Origin: Afipia birgiae 34632
Lineage (GTDB): Bacteria; Pseudomonadota; Alphaproteobacteria; Rhizobiales; Xanthobacteraceae
Reading direction: 5' to 3'
NCBI RefSeq assembly: GCF_000308295.2
Contig: NZ_HG326652.1
Coordinates: forward strand, 1,694,169-1,758,168
DNA: 64,000 nucleotides
The translations under genes and the position numbers were made by a program. The notes beneath the pieces were generated by a model. That model was not told the origin of the DNA. It saw only the letters and a list, made by a program, of their open reading frames with translations, and ran no database searches. The number at the start of each line of letters is the position of its first letter. Positions within the stretch are counted from its first letter, which is position 1. This document shows positions 1-10,040 of this stretch, in pieces.

Positions 1-401
1 TGCGCCTCGACGAAGTCGTAGCTCCAGACATGGTTACGATGCTGCGGCCGCAAACGGATGCAGGATCCGTCGTTGAGCCACAGCCGGCCGCGCGGTCGCT
101 GTTTGCTGGGTACTTTTAGCCCCTCACGGCGCCAGATCCGCTGGACCCGATCACACCCGACCTGCCAGCCGGCATCGACCAGCAGCGACGTGATCCGACG
201 ATAGCCATATCGCCCATATTGGGACGCAAGAGAGATAATCGCTCTCGTCAACGCATCCTCATCAGATCGAACGATGGTGGTGTATCGCTGTGTTCCGCGG
301 TGCTGGCCGACGATCCGGCAGGCTTGGCGTTCCGAGAGACCATACTTCCCTCGAATGCCCTCCACCGCCTGCCGTCGCCGCTCAGGGCTTATAAGTTTCC
401 C
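1..401 (-). CDS. IS3 transposase OrfB, partial (window edge)
   Basis: Reading the -1 frame from the slippery site gives a continuous OrfB beginning SPERRRQAVEGIRGKYGLSE, then the IS3 N-terminal region (RQACRIVGQHRGTQRY, YGRYGYRRITSLLVDAGW) and the start of the DDE integrase core (LWLNDGSCIRLRP, HVWSYDFVEA). No independent start codon is evident, as expected for frameshift expression. The protein runs off the window at base 1, so the catalytic core is incomplete here. Confidence 0.85.
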
Positions 402-673
402 GAGGCAACGTCCTTGAGCACCTGCTTCTCAAGCGACACATCGGCGACGAGACGCTTGAGGCGGACATTCTCCCGCTCCAGATCCTTCATCCGCTTCGCC
501 TGATCGAGCTCAAGGCCACCGTATTCCTTCCGCCAGCGATAATAACTCTGCTGCGAAATTCCGGCTTCCCGACAGGCCACCGGCGCTGCCTTGCCCTGCG
601 ACATCAATACTTCAATCTGGCGCAGCAGCACCACGATCTGCTCCGCATTAAACCTCTTCTTCGGCATGACCAA
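389..673 (-). CDS. IS3 transposase OrfA
   Basis: A 94-residue helix-turn-helix protein of the IS3 OrfA type. The N-terminal HTH (KRFNAEQIVVLLRQIE..., SQQSYYRWRKEYGG) binds the IS ends, and a C-terminal leucine-zipper-like stretch (LERENVRLKRLVADVSLEKQ) mediates multimerisation. The last codons contain the slippery heptamer GGGAAAC, in zero-frame register G_GGA_AAC (minus strand, 401 to 395), four bases before the TAA stop. A -1 shift there would give the OrfAB fusion transposase. Upstream IS sequence separates it from the interrupted SemiSWEET gene. Confidence 0.88.
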   Translation of the reverse strand: MVMPKKRFNAEQIVVLLRQIEVLMSQGKAAPVACREAGISQQSYYRWRKEYGGLELDQAKRMKDLERENVRLKRLVADVSLEKQVLKDVASGNL

Positions 674-962
674 AGCTCCTTTCCAAGCTCAGTTTCTCAC
701 AAAGCTTGGTCCAAAAAAGCCCGGTCAGGTCACCGACAAGGGCAGCCCCTATGCCGTTAGCAATAATAATAACAGAATCGCTTCTCATCAGGCCGTAGAC
801 AATCCACAGCGCAAGTCCTGAAAACAGCGCAATGAGCATTTTCAGCGAGATGTCTTCATTGGCATCTCTGGGGAAAGCTTTTCTAACTTGAGGAATGTAT
901 GAGAGCCAAGTCAGGGCTGCGGCAACGAGCCCCAGCGCAGTAGTCCATGATTCAGATGGCAT
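648..962 (-). pseudogene. SemiSWEET / PQ-loop sugar transporter, 3' end replaced by IS
   Basis: SemiSWEETs are small three-helix sugar transporters that dimerise. From the ATG at 962 the protein reads MPSESWTTALGL, a first helix, the PQ-loop signature SYIPQVRKAF, then two more hydrophobic helices ending ANGIGAALVG. Upstream start codons exist but precede no family sequence. After about 77 residues the frame enters the IS end and adds about 27 foreign residues before a stop at 648. The insertion therefore cuts within or just after helix 3. Family members are about 85-95 residues, so function is doubtful but not excluded. Confidence 0.75.
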
Positions 963-1898
963 AAGACGTCCCCACGCAATGCCCAGCCAAGCACAAGCTT
1001 CGCCCTTCGTTCCGGAAATCACAGCCGGTGCCACACCCCCGACCTCCGATTGGCACCAGATTCTCCTGCATGATTGTCAGAATCACACCGAGATTTTGCG
1101 GACTGATGAGGTTGGGCGGGCGTATGATATCGCCTGGAATTTTTCTCGAAAGGGACCGGAGCTATCAAGTATCCATTCACTGCCCACGAAGTCATACTCT
1201 CGAACATCGTAGCCAACTTTCAGCAGGGTCCGAGAAACAAGCTTATCTTGGCCAATAGAGCCATCACAGCGTATCATAGGCGGGCATAGGAGTTTTAATC
1301 CATCGGCGCATTCGTCTTCTTGGAGATGCGCCATGGAAGCCAAAAAGCTCCCGCGACTTGCCTCTGCAACAGCCGTTCAAAAAGGATGCGAAGCGCGACG
1401 AGCAAGCGCGCGTTAAAGACGCCGAGAGGACTAACGTAGCCGATCACGATCCCGTCCATGGTGACGGCGGGACGATCGATGTTCCAGTCAAGTCATCTGA
1501 CATTTCAAAACGTTCAGGCTTGGTTAGCGCTGCGCGCCGAGTTTATTCATAATTTGTCTAATCTTTCGGACACCAGCCCTCTTCCGCTAGGCTTCGGCAA
1601 CAACCAAAGCCAAGCGTCAAACGACGGGCGGTGTCGTTCGGCATGCCGCTGCTCTTCTGTTCCGACGATGGAACCATATTCCGACACGAACGTTGCGGAA
1701 CCGGCCAAACTTGTGGCGGCCGATGGATGATAATATTGCATTCGCAGAACTCAGAATTTATTCCTACTCTTCCCAAGAGTAACTAGCGGCCAAATGTAGC
1801 GGGTTTTTTCGCAAAAAAGGGAAGGCTGGCATGAAGTGTGATTGCGGCCAATCACGGATCCCTGCATCTTATGTTGCGATTGCATTCACCGGTGACCA
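963..1898. other. Intergenic stretch, no supported gene
   Basis: About 930 bases without a recognisable gene. A minus-strand open frame at 1083-1343 (86 codons) has fairly protein-like composition but no domain I recognise and no clear ribosome binding site. A 7-bp inverted repeat, TACTCTT-CCC-AAGAGTA, sits at 1765-1781, about 118 bp upstream of the large kinase, and could be an operator or a weak terminator. The rest looks like degraded sequence. Confidence 0.5.
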
Positions 1899-4800
1899 AT
1901 GAACGAAACGACAATCCCAAGGAACAGCAAGAAGCCCTCGGGTATCGCACGAGACAATGGGGAATCCGGAGAGTTGATTGACGATCCCGCCGCAATCCGT
2001 TCGCGACAACTCCTCGCTGCAATGGTGGCATTTCGCGATGGAGACTTTTCGGTGCGCTTACCGCGAGATTGGCCAGGCACGGATGGACGAATAGCCGAGG
2101 CTTTCAACCAAACCCTCGCGCATGAGGGCCGGATTACAGCGGAAGTTGCGCGGTTAAGCGAGACGGTCGGCAAGGAAGGCCGGCTCAAGCAGCGCATGTC
2201 CCTGCCTGGCGCTATCGGCGGATGGGCTGAGCAGGCTGATTCCATCAATACGCTCCTCGACGATCTGGTGCGGCCTACAACCGAAGTGGCGCGTACCATT
2301 GGCGCGGTGGCGAAAGGTGATCTTGGGCAATCCATGGACCTGGAGGTGGATGGGCGGCCACTCAGAGGCGAGTTCTTGCGTTCTGCCAACCTCGTCAACA
2401 CCATGATCGAACAGCTTTCTGTGTTCACCTCCGAAGTGACTCGCGTGGCGCGTGAGGTCGGCACCGAAGGCAAGCTAGGCGGCCAAGCCCAGGTCAAGGG
2501 CGTCTCGGGTGTGTGGAAGGAACTCACCGAGTCCGTTAACCAGATGGCCGGCAACCTAACGGCACAGGTCCGCAACATTGCCGACGTGACAACCGCCGTC
2601 GCGAGGGGCGACCTGTCGCGCAAAATCACGGTCGACGTGAAGGGCGAGATACTCGCACTGAAGAACACCATCAACACGATGGTCGATCAGCTCAACGGCT
2701 TCGCCGCGGAAGTCACACGCGTGGCGCGTGAGGTCGGCACCGAAGGCAAACTTGGTGGTCAGGCGGCGGTGCCCGGCGTCGCAGGCACTTGGAAGGATCT
2801 TACCGACAACGTCAACTTCATGGCCTCCAATCTCACGGGTCAAGTCCGCAACATCGCCGAAGTGGCGACTGCCATCGCCGAAGGAGATCTCTCCTCTAAA
2901 ATCACGGTCGAGGTAAAGGGCGAGATACTCGCACTGAAAAACACCATGAACACGATGGTGGATCAGCTCAACGGCTTCGCCGCGGAAGTCACACGCGTGG
3001 CGCGTGAGGTCGGCACCGAAGGCAAACTCGGTGGTCAGGCGGCCGTACCCGGCGTCGCAGGCACCTGGAAAGACCTCACCGACAACGTTAACTTCATGGC
3101 CTCGAATCTCACCGGTCAGGTCCGCAACATCGCCGAAGTCACCACTGCCGTGGCCCGCGGCGATCTCTCGAAAAAGATCACCGCCGACGTCCGCGGCGAA
3201 ATTCTAGAAGTGAAAAACACCATCAACACGATGGTCGATCAGCTCAACGGCTTTGCCTCCGAAGTGACCCGCGTGGCGCGTGAGGTCGGCACCGAAGGCA
3301 AGCTTGGCGGTCAGGCCGTGGTACCCGGCGTCGCAGGCACCTGGAAGGATCTGACCGACAATGTCAACTCGATGGCAAACAACCTCACCGGCCAGGTTCG
3401 CAACATCGCCGAGGTCACCATCGCAGTCGCCAACGGCGACCTTTCGAAAAAGATCACAGCCGACGTCCGCGGTGAAATTCTGGAGGTGAAAAACACCATC
3501 AACACGATGGTCGATCAGCTCAACGGCTTTGCCTCCGAAGTGACCCGCGTGGCGCGCGAGGTCGGCACCGAGGGCAAGCTTGGCGGCCAGGCCGTGGTGC
3601 CCGGCGTCGCAGGCACCTGGAAGGATCTCACCGACAACGTCAACTCCATGGCCAACAACCTGACCGGCCAGGTTCGTAATATCGCTGACGTCGCCACCGC
3701 CATCGCTCGCGGCGATCTGAGTCGCAAGATCACCGTCGATGTGAAAGGCGAGATTCTGGAGCTGAAGGAGACCATGAACACGATGGTTGATCAGCTTTCA
3801 GCATTCGCGTCGGAAGTTACACGCGTAGCGCGTGAAGTGGGCACCGAAGGCAAGCTCGGCGGCCAAGCGGCCGTACCCGGCGTTGCCGGCACCTGGAAAG
3901 ACCTGACCGACAACGTCAACTACATGGCCTCGAATCTCACAGGCCAGGTCCGCAACATCGCCGAAGTCACCATAGCCGTCGCCAGCGGCGACCTTTCCAA
4001 AAAGATCACGGTCGATGTGAGAGGTGAAATTCTGCAGCTCAAAGAAACCATCAACACGATGGTCGAGCAGCTTCGTTCCTTCGCGTCGGAAGTGACTCGC
4101 GTGGCGCGAGAGGTCGGCACCGAAGGCCGACTCGGGGGTCAAGCGGCCGTTCCAGGTGTGGCCGGCACCTGGAAGGATTTGACCGACACAGTCAACGGTC
4201 TGGCTAACAATCTCACGACACAGGTTCGCAACATAGCGGAAGTCACTACTGCGGTGGCGCGTGGCGATCTCAACCGCAAGATCACGGTTGATGTGAAGGG
4301 TGAAGTCCTGGAACTGAAGAACACCATCAACACGATGGTCGATCAACTCAACTTGTTTGCTGGCGAAGTCACGCGCGTGGCGCGTGAGGTCGGAACCGAA
4401 GGCAAGCTCGGAGGCCAGGCACAGGTCCGTGGCGTCGCGGGCACCTGGAAAGATCTGACCGACAACGTCAATTTCATGGCCTCCAACCTCACCGACCAGG
4501 TCCGCGGCATCGTGAAGGTGGTGACCGCGGTGGCCGACGGCAACCTGAGCCAGCGGCTCACCGTGCAAGCGAAGGGCGAGGTCGAGGCACTCGGGGAAAC
4601 CATCAACAATATGACCGACACCCTCGCTACGTTCGCTGATCAGGTGACGAACGTGGCACGCGAGGTCGGCGTGGAAGGGCGACTGGGCGGCCAGGCCAAC
4701 GTCCCCGGCGCTGCAGGCACGTGGAAGGACCTCACCAGCAACGTCAACCTGCTGGCCGCCAATCTAACCACTCAGGTCCGCGCAATCGCTGAAGTCGCCA

Positions 4801-7655
4801 CCGCCGTCACCAAGGGAGATCTAACGCGCACGATTCAGGTCGAGACCCGTGGCGAGGTCGCCGAACTGAAAGACAATCTCAATACGATGATCGCCAACCT
4901 GCGCGATACAACTGAAAGTAATCGGCAGCAGGATTGGTTGAAGACCAACCTCGCAAAATTTACAAACATGCTTCAAGGCCAGCGCGAACTCAGCACAGTG
5001 GGAGATATCCTCCTGAGTGAACTGGGCCCGCTGGTCAAAGCCTATCAAGGCACGATCTATCACCTCGACAGTGACGAAGAGAACACTAAGCTCAAATTGC
5101 TCTCGAGCTACGCGCGTGGCGGCGGCCGGCGACTCGAAACTATCGGCCTCGGCGAAGGCCTGGCAGGCCAATCCGCTATCGAAAAGAAGACAATCCTGCT
5201 TACCGACGTTCCACCGGATTATCTCACTATTTCATCCAGTCTTGGCGAAGCCACACGGGTAAGCGTGGTCGTATTGCCAGTTCTGTTCGAGGGGCAGACC
5301 AAGGCCGTGATCGAACTGGCAACGTTGCAGCCGTTCACGGAAGTCGACTTGGCATTCTTGGATCAGTTGACACTCAGCCTAGGCGCAGTCTTCAACACAA
5401 TCGAAGCGACGATGCGCACCGAAAGACTCCTGACGCAGTCGCAGCAATTGACCGCAGAACTGCAATCTCGCCAGAGTGAGTTGCAGCAGACCAATGAAGA
5501 ACTGGGGACGAAGGCTAAGCTGCTTGCAGATCAAAATGCCGAAGTCGAACGCAAGAATGCGGAGGTCGAACAAGCTCGCTTCGCACTAGAGGAAAAGGCC
5601 ATCGAACTGGCACTCACCTCGAAGTACAAATCCGAATTCCTGGCCAATATGTCCCACGAATTGCGGACCCCACTCAATTCTATCCTGATCCTTAGCCAAC
5701 AGCTTGCAGAGAACGTGCCGGGCAATCTGTCGGATAAGCAGATCGAATTTTCCCGCAACATCAATTCGTCCGGCTCCGATCTGCTGAACCTGATTAACGA
5801 CATTCTCGATCTCTCGAAAATTGAATCGGGGACGGTCACCGTCGAAGTTGAGGAGATTTTGTTCACTCGCCTGCGTGGCAACATCGAACGCAACTTCCGT
5901 CACGTGGCAGAAGCGAAGAGCCTGCCCTTCAACGTCAATTTTGCGGCAAATCTTCCCCGTTTCTTGGAAAGCGACGACAAGCGCCTCCAGCAGATTCTCA
6001 AGAATCTTCTTTCCAATGCCGTCAAATTTACAGCACAAGGGCATGTACAAGTGCGCGTTGAACTCGCTGCACAAGGCTGGAGTGCAGATCACCCCATACT
6101 GAGCAAGGCCGATCAAGTCGTTTCCTTCGCTGTGGAAGACACGGGCATCGGAATCGCTCCGGACAAGCAACGGCTTATCTTCGAAGCTTTCCAGCAGGCC
6201 GACGCTGGCACCTCCCGCAGATATGGTGGCACCGGCCTTGGCCTTGCCATCAGCCGTGAGTTGGCCACCCTCCTCGGAGGCGAGATCAAACTCAGCAGCG
6301 TCTACGGCCAGGGAAGCACCTTCACCCTATTCCTGCCTGTCCAGTTTCCCGGGCGTGACAGTTCCCAAAACGTAATCGCAGATGGATCTGCGGTCCGCGC
6401 ATCAGTTGCTCGCGAGCTCATCGTCTTACCTGTTGGGCGAGAAGAACAAATCGAAGATGATCGCGAGAGCATCGAAAAGGACGACACCGTATTGCTGATC
6501 ATCGAGGACGACGCTCACTACGCGCGAATTCTCCTTGGCCTGGCTCACGACAAAGGCTTCAAGGGCATTATTGCCACCCGAGGCGCGACCGGACTTTCCT
6601 TGGCCAGGCAGTTTTGCCCGGCGGCCATCTCGCTCGACATATTCCTACCCGACATGCTGGGCTGGACAGTGCTCAATCAACTTAAACTCGATCCGGCGAC
6701 AAGACATATTCCAGTGCAGATCGTCACGCTGGACGAGGAGCGCCAGCATGGCCTTTCCCATGGAGCGTTTGCCTATCTCGTCAAGGAACCCACCACTTCC
6801 GCCCTGGAAGTGGCATTCGATCGCCTTAAGAATTTTACTGTCCCGCGCACAAAGCGGCTGCTGGTTGTTGAAGACAACGACATCGAGCGGAAATCCATCG
6901 TAGAACTGCTTGGCTATAATGATATCGAACTTGTAACCGCTGCAAGCGGGGGAAAGGCGCTGGAAGCCATGCACGGTCAGCGATTCGATTGCGTGGTGCT
7001 CGATCTGCGGTTGCCCGACATGTCCGGCTTTGAGCTACTCGGAAAACTGCACGCCGATCCGACGTTAGCAAACGTGCCCGTCGTCGTTTTCACCGGCAGG
7101 AATTTGACTATTGATGAGCAGATTCAACTCAAAACGATGGCAAAAAGCATCGTTCTGAAAGATGTCCAGTCACCGGAGCGGCTGCTGGATGAAACCGCGC
7201 TGTTTCTCCATCGGGTGATAACCAATCTGCCGCCCGAGAAGCAGGCGATGCTTAGTCGGCTTCATGGTTCGAACGAAATCCTGCAGAATCGCAAAGTGCT
7301 AATCGTTGATGACGACGCACGAAACATCTTCGCTCTCACATCCTTGCTCGAGAACCATGACGCGGATGTCATAAGCACAACGAACGGAAAAACCGCCATC
7401 GAGATTGTGCAAAGCACACCCGACATCAGTCTCGTACTGATGGATATCATGATGCCGGAAATGGACGGCTACGAGACAATTCGCGAGATCCGAAGAGTCC
7501 CTGAGTTTCGCACTCTCCCCATCCTTGCACTGACAGCGAAAGCCATGAAGGGCGACCGCGAGAAGTGTCTCGAGGCTGGTGCAAGCGACTACATTTCCAA
7601 GCCTGTAAATACAGATCAGCTTCTTTCGTTGATGCGAGTATGGCTATACCGATGA
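1899..7655 (+). CDS. Giant HAMP-array hybrid histidine kinase with three receivers
   Basis: A 1918-residue cytoplasmic hybrid sensor kinase. No transmembrane segment or signal peptide is seen. Residues 1 to about 1010 are ten tandem HAMP-type units of about 92 residues: the first is divergent, the next nine are nearly identical ([18 protein letters not shown]). Then come a GAF-like domain (about 1020-1180), a coiled coil, HisKA with phospho-acceptor H1253 ([11 protein letters not shown]), and an HATPase with N box ([10 protein letters not shown]), DTGIGI and [10 protein letters not shown] motifs. Three receiver domains follow, with candidate phospho-aspartates D1580, D1702 and D1849. The first receiver has an atypical active site ([13 protein letters not shown]). 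The architecture recalls fungal group III (Nik1-type) kinases, where HAMP arrays sense osmotic or envelope stress. The gene is followed after 34 bp by a receiver-HWE kinase, a probable partner. The signal is unknown. Confidence 0.93.
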   Translation: MNETTIPRNSKKPSGIARDNGESGELIDDPAAIRSRQLLAAMVAFRDGDFSVRLPRDWPGTDGRIAEAFNQTLAHEGRITAEVARLSETVGKEGRLKQRMSLPGAIGGWAEQADSINTLLDDLVRPTTEVARTIGAVAKGDLGQSMDLEVDGRPLRGEFLRSANLVNTMIEQLSVFTSEVTRVAREVGTEGKLGGQAQVKGVSGVWKELTESVNQMAGNLTAQVRNIADVTTAVARGDLSRKITVDVKGEILALKNTINTMVDQLNGFAAEVTRVAREVGTEGKLGGQAAVPGVAGTWKDLTDNVNFMASNLTGQVRNIAEVATAIAEGDLSSKITVEVKGEILALKNTMNTMVDQLNGFAAEVTRVAREVGTEGKLGGQAAVPGVAGTWKDLTDNVNFMASNLTGQVRNIAEVTTAVARGDLSKKITADVRGEILEVKNTINTMVDQLNGFASEVTRVAREVGTEGKLGGQAVVPGVAGTWKDLTDNVNSMANNLTGQVRNIAEVTIAVANGDLSKKITADVRGEILEVKNTINTMVDQLNGFASEVTRVAREVGTEGKLGGQAVVPGVAGTWKDLTDNVNSMANNLTGQVRNIADVATAIARGDLSRKITVDVKGEILELKETMNTMVDQLSAFASEVTRVAREVGTEGKLGGQAAVPGVAGTWKDLTDNVNYMASNLTGQVRNIAEVTIAVASGDLSKKITVDVRGEILQLKETINTMVEQLRSFASEVTRVAREVGTEGRLGGQAAVPGVAGTWKDLTDTVNGLANNLTTQVRNIAEVTTAVARGDLNRKITVDVKGEVLELKNTINTMVDQLNLFAGEVTRVAREVGTEGKLGGQAQVRGVAGTWKDLTDNVNFMASNLTDQVRGIVKVVTAVADGNLSQRLTVQAKGEVEALGETINNMTDTLATFADQVTNVAREVGVEGRLGGQANVPGAAGTWKDLTSNVNLLAANLTTQVRAIAEVATAVTKGDLTRTIQVETRGEVAELKDNLNTMIANLRDTTESNRQQDWLKTNLAKFTNMLQGQRELSTVGDILLSELGPLVKAYQGTIYHLDSDEENTKLKLLSSYARGGGRRLETIGLGEGLAGQSAIEKKTILLTDVPPDYLTISSSLGEATRVSVVVLPVLFEGQTKAVIELATLQPFTEVDLAFLDQLTLSLGAVFNTIEATMRTERLLTQSQQLTAELQSRQSELQQTNEELGTKAKLLADQNAEVERKNAEVEQARFALEEKAIELALTSKYKSEFLANMSHELRTPLNSILILSQQLAENVPGNLSDKQIEFSRNINSSGSDLLNLINDILDLSKIESGTVTVEVEEILFTRLRGNIERNFRHVAEAKSLPFNVNFAANLPRFLESDDKRLQQILKNLLSNAVKFTAQGHVQVRVELAAQGWSADHPILSKADQVVSFAVEDTGIGIAPDKQRLIFEAFQQADAGTSRRYGGTGLGLAISRELATLLGGEIKLSSVYGQGSTFTLFLPVQFPGRDSSQNVIADGSAVRASVARELIVLPVGREEQIEDDRESIEKDDTVLLIIEDDAHYARILLGLAHDKGFKGIIATRGATGLSLARQFCPAAISLDIFLPDMLGWTVLNQLKLDPATRHIPVQIVTLDEERQHGLSHGAFAYLVKEPTTSALEVAFDRLKNFTVPRTKRLLVVEDNDIERKSIVELLGYNDIELVTAASGGKALEAMHGQRFDCVVLDLRLPDMSGFELLGKLHADPTLANVPVVVFTGRNLTIDEQIQLKTMAKSIVLKDVQSPERLLDETALFLHRVITNLPPEKQAMLSRLHGSNEILQNRKVLIVDDDARNIFALTSLLENHDADVISTTNGKTAIEIVQSTPDISLVLMDIMMPEMDGYETIREIRRVPEFRTLPILALTAKAMKGDREKCLEAGASDYISKPVNTDQLLSLMRVWLYR
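2430..4914 (+). repeat. Nine tandem 276-bp HAMP-coding repeats
   Basis: Nine in-frame units of 276 bp (92 codons) follow each other. They are recognisable from recurrences of the segment coding [12 protein letters not shown] at about 2437, 2713, 2989, 3265, 3541, 3817, 4093, 4369 and 4645. The middle units are the most alike, even at silent positions. That suggests recent unequal crossing-over or gene conversion, so copy number may vary between strains or be collapsed in assemblies. Confidence 0.9.
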
Positions 7656-7689
7656 AACATTATTCCGGTCGTACAACGAGCAGAAACAG

Positions 7690-8919
7690 ATGAATCTGCC
7701 ATCGACCACTAGCGGCCCCGCCGAAGACGGGGCTTTGGCAGACAGCGCCACCACTGCCGGCTCGGCTCCGATGATCGCGGACAGCGGCGGGTTCATCAAT
7801 ATATTGATCGTCGATGACGAGCCAAGAAATCTCATGGTTTTGGAGACCGTGTTGGATGCCCCTCGCTATCGGCTCGTTCGGGCGGAGTCAGCCGAACAGG
7901 CGCTGCTGGCTCTTTTGGCAGACGAGTTTGCGGTGCTTATTCTGGATGTCCGCCTGCCGGGGCTGACTGGTTTCGAACTTGCCCAGATGATCAGGGAGCG
8001 CAAAAAAAATTCCGAAATACCAATCATATTTCTTACGGCCTATTACAACGAAGACCAGCATGTGATCGAAGGCTACGATAGGGGAGCCGTCGACTATCTG
8101 CACAAACCGATAAACCCGGCGGTCCTCCGATCTAAAGTTGCCGTGCTCGTCGAACTGTACCTTAAGCAACGTCAGCTCGAGAACGCCAACCGCGCGTTAT
8201 TGGCCGAGATCGCCGAGCGACGCCTCGCCCAGAAACAACTTTACGAGCTAAACAATACCCTTGAACAACGGGTTCTGGAACGCACCGAAGCTCACAAGCG
8301 AGCCGAGGAACAGGTCCGGCTATTGATGAACGAAGTCAATCATCGCTCGAAAAACATCCTGAGCGTCGTGATGGCAGTTGCGCAGCAAACTGTGGCGTCA
8401 AGCCCTAGTGAATTTCTCCTTCGGTTTTCCAATCGAATTCAGGCTCTAGCAGTAAACCACGACCTGCTTGTTGGGAGTCAGTGGAAATGTGTTGAAGTGT
8501 CGGATCTCGTTCGTGGGCAACTGGCGCATTTCGCCGGGCTTATCGGCAAACAAATTTTCATTGAAGGCCCCCCACTCCGCTTGGCGGCTTCGGCGGCTCA
8601 ATCTATTGGCATGGTTGTCCATGAGCTATCGACGAATGCCGTAAAGCATGGCGCGTTGTCAGTTGCGGATGGCTACGTCGAAATCTCCTGGCGGATTGAT
8701 GAAGACGACGGAGGCGAAAATTTCACAATGAGCTGGACTGAGAAAGGCGGCCCGCCCGTCGCGCCCCCCAATCATCGCGGCTTTGGCACAACCGTCATTA
8801 CCAAGATGACTGAGTTGAGTGTGAGCGGAAAGGTCGAGCTTAGTTACGCATCGACAGGAATGATCTGGCGGCTTAATTGCCCGGCAATAAACGTTCTTGA
8901 GCCGGCGTATGATCCATGA
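7690..8919 (+). CDS. Receiver-HWE/HisKA_2 histidine kinase
   Basis: A 409-residue cytoplasmic protein. Residues about 38-155 form a receiver domain (ILIVDDEPRN, phospho-acceptor D86 in LILDVRLPG, conserved HKPINP lysine loop). A coiled coil at about 157-210 leads to an HWE/HisKA_2 kinase with phospho-acceptor H218 (NEVNHRSKN) and an ATPase N box (VVHELSTNAVKHGAL). This receiver-first, kinase-second layout is common for proteins that take phosphate from a larger kinase and relay it, for example in the alphaproteobacterial general stress response. It starts 34 bp after the giant hybrid kinase on the same strand, so the two are probably co-transcribed. Output partners are not in the window. Confidence 0.9.
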   Translation: MNLPSTTSGPAEDGALADSATTAGSAPMIADSGGFINILIVDDEPRNLMVLETVLDAPRYRLVRAESAEQALLALLADEFAVLILDVRLPGLTGFELAQMIRERKKNSEIPIIFLTAYYNEDQHVIEGYDRGAVDYLHKPINPAVLRSKVAVLVELYLKQRQLENANRALLAEIAERRLAQKQLYELNNTLEQRVLERTEAHKRAEEQVRLLMNEVNHRSKNILSVVMAVAQQTVASSPSEFLLRFSNRIQALAVNHDLLVGSQWKCVEVSDLVRGQLAHFAGLIGKQIFIEGPPLRLAASAAQSIGMVVHELSTNAVKHGALSVADGYVEISWRIDEDDGGENFTMSWTEKGGPPVAPPNHRGFGTTVITKMTELSVSGKVELSYASTGMIWRLNCPAINVLEPAYDP

Positions 8920-8962
8920 ATTTGGAAGTTTCGGCCCGATCTTAGCGCCTCAACTTTCGCTT

Positions 8963-9388
8963 CTACTTCATGCGTGCAGTTTTCCGCTCCAACATACGCA
9001 CAAATCGACTGTCGGTGTGACGACCTTCGTACTCGTCATCAAGCTCGGTCAGAAGCTTGTCGCCCTTCTTGGGTTCAACGGCTAGCAATATGGCGTCAAT
9101 CTTGGCCTCCATCCGATCGTCGTCTTCCTTGGATTGCGGCGATCCAGTGCAGCAAAATGGCGAGGCCTGCGACTTGCCACAGCAATTGCAGAAATTCAGA
9201 CTGCCAATTTTCAAATGTGTCACGCATCATCTGTACCGGGTGCCGATATCGACCGGTTGCCGATGCGCAAGCTGCTCGTTCACGTATGCGAACCAGCCGA
9301 ATATCCAATGCCCTACCAAGGTAAAGATGAATGGAGCTACCCCGGTGGGAAAAGTCACGATCGAGATCAGATCGTTCAGTGTCCCCAT
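8963..9388 (-). pseudogene. DUF6766 membrane protein, frameshifted
   Basis: Three reading frames together spell one DUF6766-family protein. From the ATG at 9388 come MGTLNDLISIVTFPTGVAPF and HWIFGWFAYVNEQLAHRQPV, with a stop near 9229. The next frame gives MMRDTFENWQSEFLQLLWQV and LAILLHW. A third frame gives GSPQSKEDDDRMEAK through the C-terminus. The hallmarks FENWQSEFL and GSPQSK are family features. At least two frameshifts separate the pieces, so no intact product is possible unless the assembly is wrong. The role of the family is unknown. Its start codon overlaps the divergent CtaG-like gene. Confidence 0.72.
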
Positions 9389-10040
9389 GATCAAACCAGC
9401 CGTTGCCAGTGCTGCAGCTGTTGTCCTTGGCGGAACAGCCGTGCTGCTAACGTATGATCTTGGCTATCTCTCAATGCATATGATGCTGCATATTGCATCG
9501 ATGAATATAGTTGCTCCCTTGCTGGGTGCGCTTATCATTACCCGCCGGCAACTCCGCAGCACCCCGGCCTCTTAGGTATGGATCGCGGCTCTCGGTCAGA
9601 TTGTCTTGCTGTGGACATGGCATTCTCCTGCCATCAATGACGCAATTGCCCGATCTCCGGTACTTGAGCTTGCGCTACATTGCACGCTGTTCCTCACTGC
9701 GCTCGTCTTCTGGTCGGCTGTTCTGACCATCTCGGCAGCAGCACGCTGGCAGACCATCCCGGTCCTCTTGCTCACCAGCAAGCTGACATGCCTGCTCGCA
9801 GCACTGCTGATCTTCGCTCCAAGAATACTTTGCAAATCAGCGAGTCATCTGGGTCACATCGAGGAAGGTTTGGCGGGACTTCTCCCGCTCGATGATCAAC
9901 ACCTGGCTGGCCTTCTCATGATCACGGCCTGCCCGTTGAGCTATCTGCTAGCAGCTGTGGTGATTACGGTGCAATTAATCTATCGGCCAGAGCCGCCCGG
10001 AACAATCTTGCGCCGTCGTCGTTTGCCGATAGGCCAGTAG
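9387..10040 (+). pseudogene. CtaG-like cytochrome c oxidase assembly protein with in-frame stop
   Basis: A polytopic membrane protein of the caa3-type CtaG/DUF2933-like assembly family, thought to help copper-centre maturation of haem-copper oxidases. The frame starts MIKPAVASAAAVVLGG, continues HMMLHIASMNIVAPLLGALI, meets TAG at 9573-9575, then resumes in the same frame as VWIAALGQIVLLWTWHSPAI and runs to 10040 with four more helices (DDQHLAGLLMITACPLSYLL). Because the two halves are collinear and in phase, a single nonsense change explains the break. The downstream cytochrome gene overlaps its last bases. A restart at 9606 would lack the first helices. Confidence 0.72.

Larger units (their letters stand above)
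1..732 (-). mobile_element. IS3-family insertion sequence, partial
   Basis: This is the 5' part of an IS3-type element whose 3' end lies outside the window. It carries a two-frame transposase (orfA, then orfB) read on the minus strand. The outer end is placed near 732 because minus-strand sequence beginning TGACCTGACCGGGC marks where homology to the neighbouring SemiSWEET gene stops. The inverted repeat partner and any target duplication are not visible, so the boundary is approximate. Confidence 0.8.

Noticed and set aside
1083..1343. 86-codon minus-strand open frame
   Set aside because: Protein-like composition, but no recognised family, no clear ribosome site, and its neighbourhood is degraded.
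2430..4914. Possible CRISPR array
   Set aside because: The repeats are 276 bp, in frame, without unique spacers, and encode HAMP domains.
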